From: Variovorax ginsengisoli
GTDB lineage: Bacteria; Pseudomonadota; Gammaproteobacteria; Burkholderiales; Burkholderiaceae_C
Length of the DNA stretch: 64,000 nucleotides
Direction: 5' to 3'
Assembly: GCF_030811835.1 (NCBI RefSeq)
Contig: NZ_JAUSRO010000007.1
Location: 1-64,000 of the forward strand
Part shown: positions 8,432 through 17,316 of the stretch, one piece after another
Numbering within the stretch: position 1 is the stretch's first letter
Layout of the letters: each line of letters opens with the position of its first letter
Made by a program: the position numbers and the translations under genes
Notes under the pieces: generated by a model
The model's database searches: none
Told to the model about the DNA's origin: nothing
What the model saw: the letters and a program-made list of their open reading frames with translations, nothing else

Positions 8432-9321
8432 TGACGACTTCATCGCTCGCAGGTCGCCACGGCAGCACGTCGGTCCTGGCGCTGGCGCGCACCTTCCTCT
8501 TCGTGCCGGGCGACCGACCGGAGCGCTATGCACGCGCGCTGGCGAGCGGCGCGGGCGCCGTGATCGTCGACCTCGAAGACGCTGTGGCGCCGGAGCGCAA
8601 GGACACGGCCCGCACGCAGATCGCCGAGGGCTTCGCCGCGCTGCCGGCCGAAGCGCATGGCCGTCTGCTGGTGCGCATGAATGCCGCCGACACGCCGTGG
8701 CAGGCGGACGATCGCGCGCTGGTCGCGCGGCTGGCTGCGCAGGGCCTGCTCGCCGGCGTGGTGCTGCCCAAGGCGGAGCGTGCCACCGACCTCGCGGCGC
8801 TGGCCCAGGCCGTCGGGCCGGCCGCCGCGCTGTTGCCGTTGATCGAGTCCGTGGCCGGGCTGGATGCCGTTGACGCGCTGGCCGCATCGCCGCAGGTGCT
8901 GCGCCTGGTGTTCGGCCATCTCGATTTCCAGGCCGACGCCGGCATGGCCTGCGGGCCGGACGAGGCCGAACTGGTGCCGGTGCGGCTTGCGCTGGTGCTG
9001 GCATCGCGCCGGGCCGGACTGGCGCCACCGGTCGATGGGGTCACGACCGACTGGCGCGATGCGACGCGGCTCACGGCCGAGGCCTTGCGCGCGCGCCGCG
9101 GCGGCTTCGGCGCCAAGCTGTGCATCCACCCGGATCAGGTCGCCGGCGTGGAGGCCGCCTTCGCGCCGAGTGCCGACGAACTGGCCTGGGCACGCCGTGT
9201 GCGCGATGCGATGCGTGCAGCCGGTGGTGGCGGTGTCGTCAACGTCGACGGCCGCATGGTCGACGGGCCGGTCGTCAAGCTCGCCGAGCGCCTGCTGGCG
9301 CAGGACGGCCGAACCGCCTGA
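8431..9321 (+). CDS. CitE-like CoA-ester lyase (HpcH/HpaI superfamily)
   Basis: The 296-residue protein shows FVPGDRPERYARALASGAGAVIVDLEDAVAP near the N-terminus, with the DLEDAV metal/substrate motif, then LVRMNAADTPW, LPLIESVAGL with the metal-binding Glu, LVFGHLDFQADAG and KLCIHPDQV. This is the CitE/malyl-CoA/citramalyl-CoA lyase family, which splits beta-hydroxyacyl-CoAs to acetyl-CoA plus a 2-oxoacid. The start overlaps the CoA-transferase stop. As the last gene of the operon it would perform the final cleavage, for example citramalyl-CoA to acetyl-CoA and pyruvate (inference from context). Confidence 0.85.
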   Translation: MTTSSLAGRHGSTSVLALARTFLFVPGDRPERYARALASGAGAVIVDLEDAVAPERKDTARTQIAEGFAALPAEAHGRLLVRMNAADTPWQADDRALVARLAAQGLLAGVVLPKAERATDLAALAQAVGPAAALLPLIESVAGLDAVDALAASPQVLRLVFGHLDFQADAGMACGPDEAELVPVRLALVLASRRAGLAPPVDGVTTDWRDATRLTAEALRARRGGFGAKLCIHPDQVAGVEAAFAPSADELAWARRVRDAMRAAGGGGVVNVDGRMVDGPVVKLAERLLAQDGRTA

Positions 9322-9348
9322 GCATCAAGCACGCCGACGCGGCTGGCG

Positions 9349-9600
9349 TCAGCGGCCCACCACCGACCAGCCGGCCTGCTGGTTGCTGCGATCGTTCTCG
9401 TATTCCCAGGCCGTGCCGCAGCGGTCGCAGCGGTAGCTGGTGATCGTCACCGTGCCCTGGTCGCGCTCTTCCTTGCGGTTGGAGCGTTGCACCAACTCGG
9501 CATGGCCCGGCGCGCGGCGCCAGTTGCGCTGGATGCCGGCGCAGGGCTCGCACAGCTCCATCTTCTTCAATTCGCTCTGTCGAGCCAGGTCCTTGGTCAT
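9349..9600 (-). CDS. Small protein with two CxxC pairs (zinc-ribbon-like), unknown function
   Basis: The 83-residue product begins MTKDLARQSELKKMELCEPC and contains two Cys pairs, CEPC and CDRC in YRCDRCGTAWEYEND, spaced as in a small zinc ribbon. No catalytic motif is visible. The ATG at 9600 gives the best start; an upstream extension would run into the slyD 3' end. It lies 10 nt downstream of slyD on the same strand and is probably cotranscribed. Function not recognised. Confidence 0.65.
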   Translation of the reverse strand: MTKDLARQSELKKMELCEPCAGIQRNWRRAPGHAELVQRSNRKEERDQGTVTITSYRCDRCGTAWEYENDRSNQQAGWSVVGR

Positions 9601-9610
9601 GGGGTGGCTT

Positions 9611-10087
9611 TCAGTGGTGGTGGCCGTGCGCGCCGTGCACGTGGCGATGCGCGATTTCCTCGGGGCTGGCCGCATGCACGTCGACCACCGTGATGCTGAA
9701 GCGCAGCTGCTTGCCGGCCCAGGCGTGGTTGCCGTCGAGCAGCACCTGCGGGCCCTTGATCTTCACCACCGTGAACACGTGCTCGCGGCCGTCGTCCAGG
9801 CGTCCCTGCAGCTGGCCGCCGACCTTCACGCCTGGCGGGAATTCCGACTTGGGGATGGTGCGCACCAGCGACTCGTCGCGCACGCCGAAGCCGTCTTCGG
9901 GCGCCAGGTCGAGCGTGACCTTGTAGCCCTTTTCCTTGCCGTCGAGCGCTGCCTCGATCTTGGGCAGCGTGTTGTCGTACCCGCCATGCAGGTAGGCCAT
10001 CGGCTCGGGGCTGGCTTCGAGCATCTTGCCCTGGGCGTCGGCGACCTTGTAGGTCAGGGTGACGACGGTGTCTTTTTCGATTTTCAT
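9611..10087 (-). CDS. slyD: FKBP-type peptidyl-prolyl isomerase SlyD
   Basis: The 158-residue protein has the SlyD architecture: an FKBP half at the start (KIEKDTVVTLTYKVADAQGK ... PMAYLHGGYDNTLPKIEAAL), an inserted flap (IF) chaperone domain in the middle (APEDGFGVRDESLVRTIP), return to FKBP, and a His-rich metal-binding tail (HRHVHGAHGHHH). SlyD catalyses prolyl isomerisation, acts as a chaperone and binds nickel for hydrogenase and urease maturation. The tail here is short but His-rich. It is followed by the zinc-ribbon gene and preceded by a leftward MFS gene. Confidence 0.93.
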   Translation of the reverse strand: MKIEKDTVVTLTYKVADAQGKMLEASPEPMAYLHGGYDNTLPKIEAALDGKEKGYKVTLDLAPEDGFGVRDESLVRTIPKSEFPPGVKVGGQLQGRLDDGREHVFTVVKIKGPQVLLDGNHAWAGKQLRFSITVVDVHAASPEEIAHRHVHGAHGHHH

Positions 10088-10123
10088 GCGGCCATTTTCA
10101 CTTGATTCGCCGCAGCGCTCATG

Positions 10124-11416
10124 TCAGAGGGGTGTGCCCGGCTGCAGGTCGGGTGTCGCCGGCAATCGCGCCAGGCCGCGCAGCGGCGAGGCGAACACCA
10201 CCACCGCCTGCAACGCGAAGCCCGCCAGCGCCAGCCAGAAGCAGGCCGGCGCGCCCCAGCGTGCGCCCACCAGGGCACCGAGCGCAGCCCCCACGGGCCG
10301 CGCGCCGGCATTCACCGTGAGGAACAGCGCCGACACGCAGCCGAGCTTGCCGTGCGGCGTCACGCTCTGGCGCAGCGTGGTCGACGTGATGGTCCAGACG
10401 ATCGGTCCCGCACCGAACAGGAAGAAGGCCAGCGCTGCCAGCGCGCCGCTGGGCACCGCCAGCGTGGCAGCCATGAGGCCGGCCGCGAGCACCGACACGG
10501 CGGGGCCGAGCTGAACGGCCCGGCCAAAGGGCAGGGCGGTGGTGATGCGCGACGCCAGCAAGGCACCGACGACCATGCCCGCCCCGTAGGCCGCCAGCGT
10601 GAGCCCGACGCCCCGGGCGTCGAGCCCGAGCCCGTGCACGGCATAGGTGACATAGGCGGCCTGCAGCACGAACCAGGCGATGTTCCAGACCACGGCCGTC
10701 AGCAGAACGGGCCGCAGCATCGGGTGCTGCCAGATCAGCGCGGCGCCTTCGCGCACCTCGGTCAGCGGATGGCGGGCGTGCACCTGCGCGGCGGGGTCTG
10801 GCGCCGGCTCGGCGATGCGCAGCAGCAGCGCGACGGCGGTGGCCGACAACACCGTGGCCAGCACGAAGGCCGACGTTGCACCGCCCCAGGCGACGAGTGC
10901 GCCTGCCACGGCCGGGCCGGCGGCGAAGGCGGCGCTGCGTGCGAGTTCCAGGCGCCCATTGCAATGCGCCAGCGCATCGCGCGCCACCAGTGCAGGCAGC
11001 AGCGCCGGTGCCGCCACGCTGAAGCCCACCGTGCCGATCGCACCGATGAAGCCGAGCACACCCAGCCAGGTCACCGACAGCCCGCCAGACAGCACCGCGA
11101 GCAGCAAGCCGAGCAAGGCAAGAGCGCGCAGGGCCTCGGCCGCCACCATCAGGCGGCGTTTGGAGACGCGGTCTGCCAGCACGCCCAGTGGCATCGACAG
11201 CAGCAGGAAAGGCAGCGTCTGAACGGTCGCCAGCAGGCCGATCGTGCCGGGCCCGGCATCCAAGAGGAGCACCGCCACCAGCGGGACGGCGGCAAGGCTG
11301 AGTTGTTCGGCCGACTGGGCGGCGAGGTTGGCGCCGGCCAGGCGCGCAAAGGCGGACGCGCGGCGATGTGGACGGCGAAGGGGAACGCAGCTGTCGGTGT
11401 TGTCGGGGCTGTGCAT
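10124..11416 (-). CDS. MFS exporter, EntS-like (MFS_3 group)
   Basis: This 430-residue membrane protein has about twelve hydrophobic segments and the MFS loop GVLADRVSKRRLM between helices 2 and 3, with a repeat of that loop at about residue 300. The pattern LVAQSAEQLSLAAVPLVAVLLLDAG ... TVQTLPFLLLSMPLGVLADR is typical of the enterobactin-exporter EntS/MFS_3 group. It is predicted to export a small molecule by proton antiport across the inner membrane. No siderophore genes are present, so the substrate is unknown. The ATG at 11416 gives a short basic cytosolic N-terminus; longer frames upstream look noncoding. Confidence 0.82.
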   Translation of the reverse strand: MHSPDNTDSCVPLRRPHRRASAFARLAGANLAAQSAEQLSLAAVPLVAVLLLDAGPGTIGLLATVQTLPFLLLSMPLGVLADRVSKRRLMVAAEALRALALLGLLLAVLSGGLSVTWLGVLGFIGAIGTVGFSVAAPALLPALVARDALAHCNGRLELARSAAFAAGPAVAGALVAWGGATSAFVLATVLSATAVALLLRIAEPAPDPAAQVHARHPLTEVREGAALIWQHPMLRPVLLTAVVWNIAWFVLQAAYVTYAVHGLGLDARGVGLTLAAYGAGMVVGALLASRITTALPFGRAVQLGPAVSVLAAGLMAATLAVPSGALAALAFFLFGAGPIVWTITSTTLRQSVTPHGKLGCVSALFLTVNAGARPVGAALGALVGARWGAPACFWLALAGFALQAVVVFASPLRGLARLPATPDLQPGTPL

Positions 11417-11494
11417 GGCGAGAGTGGGGCGCTACAAAGCAATGCGCCATCGTCGTCCCCTTTGCCCGCCGATGCTGGCCGTTACCGGACGTGC

Positions 11495-11527
11495 GAATGC
11501 CAGGCCTGCGCCGCAGGCCGTGCATTC
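11495..11527 (-). terminator. Stem-loop downstream of the metallophosphoesterase gene
   Basis: Nested perfect arms GAATGC/GCATTC and GGCCTGC/GCAGGCC enclose a 3-nt loop. It lies 14 nt past the stop of the leftward gene at 11541. There is no U-run, so it may act as a transcript 3'-end stabiliser rather than a classic terminator. Confidence 0.5.
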
Positions 11528-11540
11528 AACTGCGCCGGGT

Positions 11541-13664
11541 TCAGCTGCGCCGGGCGGTCAGCCACTGGTTCGGCGCCAGCGCCGCGCCGACCACGCGCAC
11601 CTCGCCGATGTTGCCGAAGAAGCCGTCGGCCCGCGCGCCGTCCCAGGAGCCGCCGCCCACCACCCAGGGTGAGGTGGCAGACAGCGTGGCCAGGCCGGGC
11701 GCATTGCTCACGTTGCGCAGCACCGGGGCGCCCTCGACGTACATGGTCGTGTCGTGCGAGACCGGGTCGTTGACGATGGCGATGTGTGCCCAGCCGCCGG
11801 CCACGATCTCGCCCGACCAGTTGGTGCGCGGCGAGTGGGCGTTGGCCGGGCTCGGCACCACTTCCCACTGCACTTCGCGCAGGCTGGAGATGGCGAAGAG
11901 CATCGGCGGCGCTTCCGGGTCGCCGCCCGAATAGCCGGCCAGGTCACCGCGGCGGCCGTCGCGCGTCATGATGTTCATCCAGGCCTGCTTGCTGCTCGTC
12001 CAGCTCGGATCGATCTTGATGAAGGCCTCGACCGTGAAGCCGTTCGACAGCGTCTGCGCGTTGATCGGTGCGCTCGTGTCGGTGAGGAAGTAGCTCAGGC
12101 GCGGCACGTTCTTGTCGGTGTTCTGGAAGCGCACCGAGCCGGGCGCGGCCGACAGGAAATGGCGGTCGTCGCTCCAGACGATGTCGGCGGCGGTGGCGCC
12201 GGTGATGCCGCGCTGGTTCAGGGCGTCGCGGTGCAGCGGATTGGCGCCGGTCACGTCGGCGATCACGGTGCCCGGGGCCACCGGCTGGTTGGCCGTCCCG
12301 CCCACGAAGCGCCAGTGCGCCAGCGTGTTGGCCACCTTCGGGTAGTCGTCGGCATCGGCCGGTGCGCGAGGCGCGACCACGGTCGGCTCGGTGTAGTTGG
12401 CCAGGATCATGGCCTTGGCCTGCGCCACCAGCGAACTGGCCACGTTGGCCGTGCCGGTGCCGAAGGTCTTGTTGAAGCCCGAGAAGCGCTGCGCGAAGTC
12501 CATGTCGATGGTGAACGCCTCGTTGGCGCCTGTGAGCACGGCCTGGTCGAAGCTCGTCAGCGTGTCGGCCGGCTTCTGCGGCACCCAGGGCGAGAACGAC
12601 AGCACCTTGATCTGCTTGTGCGTGAGGTCGAACTCATAGAGGCGCATCAGGCCATTGCCGCCCTGGTAGGCCATCTGGTAGTCCACCACCATCTCTTCGA
12701 CCTTGTGGCCGAAGTCGTTGATCTTCGTCAGGTGGGCGGCCCCGTGGTGGTGGCCGTTGAGCGTCATGAAGATCTGGTCGTTGTCGTGGATCAGCTTGTC
12801 CCAGAGCATCTTGCCGTAGTCGGTCTCCAGCGGCGTGACGCCGTCCGAGGCAATGTTGAGCAACTGGTGGTTGACCAGGATGACCGGCAGCGTCGGGTTC
12901 TGTGCGATCACCTGGCGCGCCCAGGCGATGCCCGCGTCGGAGATGCGCCACGACAGCGACAGCACCATGAACTTCTGGCCCTGCGCTTCGAACACGTGGT
13001 ATTCGTGGAAGCCGGTGGCATCGCGCGCGCCGAAGGTCGACTGGCGCTTGGCGCGCGTCGTGCTGAACCACTGCAGGTAGGGTTCGTTGGCCAGCGTGCG
13101 GCTCGCGTCGGTGCCGCGGGTCGGGTCGACGGTGTAGTCGACGTCGTTGAGCACGTCGTGGTTGCCGGCCAGCACGCTGTAGGGGCGCTTGGCCACTTCG
13201 AGCACCTGCATGGCGCTGTCGGCCACCTTCCATTGCTCGGGTTTGCCGACCTGATCGACCACGTCGCCCAGGTGGATGGTGAACGGAATGTTCAGCGCCC
13301 GTGCGTTGGCGGCGATCCATTGCGTCTGCGCGGCGAAGGGCTCGCTGCCGAAGCGGCGCTCGTACTGGTTGCTCTCGCCGGAGGTTGCATAGCGGGCGTA
13401 GAACTGCGTGTCGGGCAGCACGGCCAGTGCGAAGGCCGAGATCTGGGTGTTCGCCACCGGCGCGGGCGCCGGGGCTGCAGGGCTGGGCGCCGGGGAGGCG
13501 GCCGGTGCGGCGCCATCGTTGCCGCCACCGCAGGCGGCCAGCAGCGTGCTACTGCCGACCGTCAGCAGCGACGCGCCCATTTTGAGGATCTGGCGGCGCG
13601 CAGGCGCCTCGTGGGGGGCGGGAGCTGCAGGCAACTGTGTGCGGGAGTCGTCGGAGGCGGACAT
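11541..13664 (-). CDS. Tat/lipoprotein metallophosphoesterase with C-terminal LamG-like domain
   Basis: The 707-residue protein begins with a twin-arginine-type signal (ARRQILKMG) that runs into a lipobox LLAAC followed by GGG, then a Pro/Ala/Ser-rich linker, so it is probably a surface-anchored lipoprotein. A calcineurin-like phosphoesterase domain follows with DTQFY, HLGDVVDQ, GNHD, VNHQLLN and NGHHHGAAHL metal motifs (about residues 85-340). The C-terminal third (about 490-707) has a lectin-like beta pattern, VEAFIKIDPSWTSSKQAW ... WAHIAIVND ... MYVEGAPV, of LamG/concanavalin type. I use ATG 13664; a TTG at 13676 adds four residues. No good ribosome-binding site precedes either. It is likely a secreted phosphatase or phosphodiesterase; substrate unknown. 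Confidence 0.8.
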   Translation of the reverse strand: MSASDDSRTQLPAAPAPHEAPARRQILKMGASLLTVGSSTLLAACGGGNDGAAPAASPAPSPAAPAPAPVANTQISAFALAVLPDTQFYARYATSGESNQYERRFGSEPFAAQTQWIAANARALNIPFTIHLGDVVDQVGKPEQWKVADSAMQVLEVAKRPYSVLAGNHDVLNDVDYTVDPTRGTDASRTLANEPYLQWFSTTRAKRQSTFGARDATGFHEYHVFEAQGQKFMVLSLSWRISDAGIAWARQVIAQNPTLPVILVNHQLLNIASDGVTPLETDYGKMLWDKLIHDNDQIFMTLNGHHHGAAHLTKINDFGHKVEEMVVDYQMAYQGGNGLMRLYEFDLTHKQIKVLSFSPWVPQKPADTLTSFDQAVLTGANEAFTIDMDFAQRFSGFNKTFGTGTANVASSLVAQAKAMILANYTEPTVVAPRAPADADDYPKVANTLAHWRFVGGTANQPVAPGTVIADVTGANPLHRDALNQRGITGATAADIVWSDDRHFLSAAPGSVRFQNTDKNVPRLSYFLTDTSAPINAQTLSNGFTVEAFIKIDPSWTSSKQAWMNIMTRDGRRGDLAGYSGGDPEAPPMLFAISSLREVQWEVVPSPANAHSPRTNWSGEIVAGGWAHIAIVNDPVSHDTTMYVEGAPVLRNVSNAPGLATLSATSPWVVGGGSWDGARADGFFGNIGEVRVVGAALAPNQWLTARRS

Positions 13665-13856
13665 GTTCGATGACAAAAGAAATAGGAGGAATTGAGGAGA
13701 AATCCCGAGGGGAGGCGGCAGCTTAGGCAGCGGTCATGACGCTCGAATGAAACCTTTATGACTCATTGCCATGACGACACGGATGACGACACCGCCATGC
13801 CCTGCGGCGGTGCAGCAAAGCAGGCCCGGCTTTTGCTTAAGGGTTGTCCATCGTTG

Positions 13857-13868
13857 ACTGTCGACAGT
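13857..13868. promoter_or_regulatory. Palindrome ACTGTCGACAGT upstream of the class II aldolase operon
   Basis: A perfect 12-bp palindrome lies 49 nt before the aldolase start in the gap between divergent genes. Its centre TGTCGACA is compatible with operators of FCD-type GntR regulators, one of which is encoded at 24214. The link is inference. Confidence 0.35.
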
Positions 13869-13916
13869 TCGCACGGTCGAATCGGCCGTCTGACAAGGAA
13901 CCCAAGGAAGCCGGAA

Positions 13917-14708
13917 ATGTCTTTGCACGCTGTGAACCCTTCTGCGCCCGACGCGCACCCCACCGAACGCCAGGTGCGTGAAGACCTGGCCGCCGCCTAC
14001 CGCCTGGTCGCGTACTACGGCATGGACGACAGCATCTACACCCACATCTCGGCGCGGGTGCCTGGCACGAAGGACCAGTTCCTGATCAACCCGTTCGGCA
14101 TGCTGTTCCAGGACATCACGGCCTCGTCGCTGGTCAAGATCGACCTGGAAGGCCGCATCCTCGACGACTCGCCCTATGACGTGAACCCGGCAGGCTTCAC
14201 CATCCACAGCGCGGTGCATGCGGCGCGCCACGACGCGGCCTGCGTGCTGCACACGCACACCGTGGCCGGCGTGGCGGTGTCCTCGCTGGCCTGCGGACTG
14301 CAGCCGTGCAACCAGTGGGCGCTGCAGTTTCACGAGCGCGTGGTCTATCACGACTTCGAGGGCATTGCGCTCGACGCCGACGAGCGCGACCGCCTGGTGG
14401 CCGACCTCGGCCCGACGGCGCGGGCGCTGATCCTGCGCAACCACGGTTTGGTCACGCTGGGCCGCACCGTCAGCGAAGCTTTCATCCTGATGCTGAACCT
14501 CGAGCGCGCCTGCCGCGTGCAGGTCGCCATCCAGTCGACCGGCCAGGCCGCGTACCCGGTGCCCGCGGAGGTCTGCGAGAAGACCGCGCGGCAGTACGAA
14601 AGCGGCGACAGCACGCGCGAGGTGGGCGAGGCCGACCCGAATGCGCGCGAATGGCGCGCCATGCTCCAGCGCATCTCGCCGCCGCGCGCGTCGTCCTTCC
14701 GCGACTGA
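13917..14708 (+). CDS. Class II aldolase/adducin-family protein
   Basis: The 263-residue protein has the class II aldolase fold signature: an N-terminal YTHISARVPG segment, INPFGMLFQDITASSLVKID, the metal-binding pair in VLHTHTVAGVAVSS and a later metal His in LILRNHGLVTLGRT. Family members cleave or epimerise sugar phosphates or decarboxylate hydroxy-acids with zinc; several are of uncertain function. The ATG at 13917 is preceded by AAGGAAG, and an open frame upstream to 13758 crosses the likely promoter region. It lies 66 nt before the ABC importer genes and is probably the first gene of the rightward locus. Confidence 0.82.
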   Translation: MSLHAVNPSAPDAHPTERQVREDLAAAYRLVAYYGMDDSIYTHISARVPGTKDQFLINPFGMLFQDITASSLVKIDLEGRILDDSPYDVNPAGFTIHSAVHAARHDAACVLHTHTVAGVAVSSLACGLQPCNQWALQFHERVVYHDFEGIALDADERDRLVADLGPTARALILRNHGLVTLGRTVSEAFILMLNLERACRVQVAIQSTGQAAYPVPAEVCEKTARQYESGDSTREVGEADPNAREWRAMLQRISPPRASSFRD

Positions 14709-14774
14709 CGCCCACCCCTTTTCCCTTCGCCTTCCTCCCCACGTCCCGACCCAGTCACCAGGAGTACCGTTCCC

Positions 14775-16343
14775 ATGAAACGTCGCAATCTCATCCAGAT
14801 GGGTGCCGCCACCGCCGCCGGCTTCACGCTCGCGGGCGTTCCCCTGCATCTGCTGGCCGCCGGCAAGAAGGGCGGCGTGATCAACGCCGTCGTGCAGCCC
14901 GAGCCGCCCAGCCTGATGGTCGGCATCACGCAGAACGCGCCCACCCAGCTGGTGGCGGGCAACATCTACGAAGGCCTGCTGCGCTACGACGAGAAGGTCA
15001 ACCCGCTGCCGGGCCTGGCGACCTCGTGGACCTCGAACAAGGAAGGCACGGTCTTCACCTTCAAGCTCAAGCCCGGCGTGACCTGGCACGACGGCAAGCC
15101 CTTCACCGCCGACGACGTGGTGTTCTCGGCCGACGTGTTCCTGCGCAAGACCCATGCGCGGCTGCGCGCCAACCTGGCATCGGTCGAGAGCATCAAGGCG
15201 CTCGACCCGCTGACCGTCGAGTTCAGGCTCAAGTACGCCTTCGGTCCGTTCCTGGGCATCTTCGAGGTCGGCAGCATGCCAATGGTGCCCAAGCACATCT
15301 ACGAAGGCACCGACTTCGCCACCAACCCGGCCAATGCCACGCCGATCGGCACCGGCCCGTTCAAGTTCAAGGAATGGGTCAAGGGCAGCTACATCCAGCT
15401 GGTGGCCAACGACAAGTACCACGTCAAGGACGTGCCGATGGTCGACAGCGTGTACTTCCACATCATTCCTGATGCGGCCTCGCGCGCGGCGGCGTTCGAG
15501 TCCGGCAAGATCGATGTGGTGCCTGGCGGCTCGGTCGAGTACTTCGACGTGCAGCGCCTGGCCAAGCTGCCCGGTGCGGCCGTCACCACCAAGGGCTGGG
15601 AGTTCTTCGCGCCGCACGCCTGGATGTGGATCAACAACCGCAAGGCGCCGATGGACAACGTCAAGTTCCGTCAGGCGATGATGTTCGCGATCGACCGCGA
15701 GGCGATCTGCAAGGTGGCGTGGCAAGGTTTCGCCAAGCCTGCGACCGGCCCGTTCAACAGCAACATCAAGTTCTACAGCACCGACGTTGCCAAGTACCCG
15801 CGCAACGTCGAGACCGCCAAGAAGCTGCTGGCCGAGGCCGGCTACAAGGGCGAGACGCTGCGCCTGCTGCCGCTGCCCTACGGCGAGACCTGGACGCGTT
15901 CGGCCGAGATCCTGCGCCAGAACCTTGCGCAGGTCGGTGTGAAGGTGGAGATGGTCGCCACCGACGTGGCCGGCTGGAACCAGAAGCTCAACGAGTGGGA
16001 CTACGACCTCGCCTTCACCTACGTCTACCAGTACGGCGACCCGGCCTTGGGCGTGGCGCGCAACTACACGAGCGCCAACATCGCCAAGGGCTCGCCCTTC
16101 AACAACGTCGAGGGCTATTCGAACCCGAAGGTCGATGCGCTGTTCGAGGCAGGCGGCAAGGAACCCGATGCCGAGAAGCGCCGGGCGATCTACCTCGAAG
16201 TGCAGAAGATCCTGCTCGATGAAGTGCCTGTGGCCTGGCTCTACGAGATCAACTTCCCGACGCTCTACCGCACCAAGATCAACAACCTGGTGAGCTCGGC
16301 CATCGGCCTGAACGACAGCCTGGGCACGGCGAGCATCGGCTGA
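14775..16343 (+). CDS. ABC transporter substrate-binding protein, family 5 (DppA/OppA-like)
   Basis: The 522-residue protein starts with MKRRNLIQMGAATAAGFTLAG, a signal sequence with an Arg pair, and shows the family 5 signature VNPLPGLATSWTSNKEGTVFTFKLKPGVTWHDGKPFTADDVVFSADV and IGTGPFKFKEWVKGSYIQL. Family members bind peptides, opines, nickel complexes or sugars in the periplasm. It has a GGAG ribosome-binding site (CCAGGAGTACC). Two permeases and a fused ATPase follow immediately, making a full importer. No ligand specificity can be read from sequence alone; the downstream deacetylases suggest an acylated amine or short peptide-like compound. Confidence 0.9.
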   Translation: MKRRNLIQMGAATAAGFTLAGVPLHLLAAGKKGGVINAVVQPEPPSLMVGITQNAPTQLVAGNIYEGLLRYDEKVNPLPGLATSWTSNKEGTVFTFKLKPGVTWHDGKPFTADDVVFSADVFLRKTHARLRANLASVESIKALDPLTVEFRLKYAFGPFLGIFEVGSMPMVPKHIYEGTDFATNPANATPIGTGPFKFKEWVKGSYIQLVANDKYHVKDVPMVDSVYFHIIPDAASRAAAFESGKIDVVPGGSVEYFDVQRLAKLPGAAVTTKGWEFFAPHAWMWINNRKAPMDNVKFRQAMMFAIDREAICKVAWQGFAKPATGPFNSNIKFYSTDVAKYPRNVETAKKLLAEAGYKGETLRLLPLPYGETWTRSAEILRQNLAQVGVKVEMVATDVAGWNQKLNEWDYDLAFTYVYQYGDPALGVARNYTSANIAKGSPFNNVEGYSNPKVDALFEAGGKEPDAEKRRAIYLEVQKILLDEVPVAWLYEINFPTLYRTKINNLVSSAIGLNDSLGTASIG

Positions 16344-16344
16344 C

Positions 16345-17316
16345 ATGAAGCGCACGCAGTTCATGTTGACCCGCGTGCTGCAGGGTCTGATCGCCGTCCT
16401 GCTCATCGCCACCGTCAACTTCATGCTGGTGCGCGCCGCGCCAGGCGACCCGGTGTCGGTCATGGCCGGCGAGGCGGGGGCTTCGGACGCGCAGTTCGTG
16501 GCGCAGTTGCGTGCGCAGTTCGGGCTGGACCAGCCGATCACCACGCAGCTCGTCACCTACCTGGGCAAGGTGGTGCAGCTGGACCTGGGCTATTCGTACC
16601 GGCAGCAGCAGCCGGTGCTCAAGCTCATCCTGGAGCGGCTGCCCGCCACGCTGCTGCTCACTGGCAGCGCCTTCGTGCTGTCGCTGATCTTCGGCATCAC
16701 GCTGGGGGCGTTGTCGGCGCGAAAGGCAGGCACCTGGGTCGACAGTGCCATCAGCCTGGTGGCGCTCGTCTTCTATGCCACGCCGCTCTACTGGCTGGCG
16801 CTCATGGCCGTGCTGGTGTTCACGGTGCAGCTCGACTGGCTGCCGGGCTTCGGCTTCAGCACCGTGGGTTCGGGCGCCACCGGCCTCGCCCTGGCCTGGG
16901 ACATCGCGCAGCATCTGGTGCTGCCGGTCCTGACGCTGGCGCTGTTCTACATGGCTGTGTATGCACGCATGACCCGCGCCGCCATGCTCGAGGTGGCGCA
17001 GATGGACTTCGTGAAGACCGCACGCGCCAAGGGCGTGAAGCCGGGCCGCATCCTGCGCGCCCACGTGCTGCGCAACGCGCTGCTGCCGGTCGTCACGCTG
17101 GCCGGCATCCAGGCCGGTGGGCTGATCGGCGGCGCGGTGCTCACCGAGACGGTGTTCGCCTGGCCGGGCCTGGGCCGGCTGATGTTCGACGCGCTGCTGC
17201 AGCGCGACTACAGCCTGCTGCTGGGCACTTTTCTGGTGACTGCTGCCATGGCCGTTCTGTTCAACCTCATCACCGACCTCGTCTACACGCTGGTCGACCC
17301 GCGAATAGAACTATGA
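16345..17316 (+). CDS. ABC transporter permease, DppB-like
   Basis: This 323-residue protein has an N-terminal membrane anchor, then a periplasmic segment with RAAPGDPVSVMAGEAGASDAQ, a hallmark of DppB-type permeases, and a core of about five helices. The cytoplasmic EAA loop that docks on the ATPase is visible as TARAKGVKPGRILRAHVLRNALLP. The final helix region contains ETVFAWPGLGRLMFDAL. It starts 1 nt after the binding-protein gene and overlaps the next permease by 4 nt, so the operon is translationally coupled. Confidence 0.92.
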   Translation: MKRTQFMLTRVLQGLIAVLLIATVNFMLVRAAPGDPVSVMAGEAGASDAQFVAQLRAQFGLDQPITTQLVTYLGKVVQLDLGYSYRQQQPVLKLILERLPATLLLTGSAFVLSLIFGITLGALSARKAGTWVDSAISLVALVFYATPLYWLALMAVLVFTVQLDWLPGFGFSTVGSGATGLALAWDIAQHLVLPVLTLALFYMAVYARMTRAAMLEVAQMDFVKTARAKGVKPGRILRAHVLRNALLPVVTLAGIQAGGLIGGAVLTETVFAWPGLGRLMFDALLQRDYSLLLGTFLVTAAMAVLFNLITDLVYTLVDPRIEL

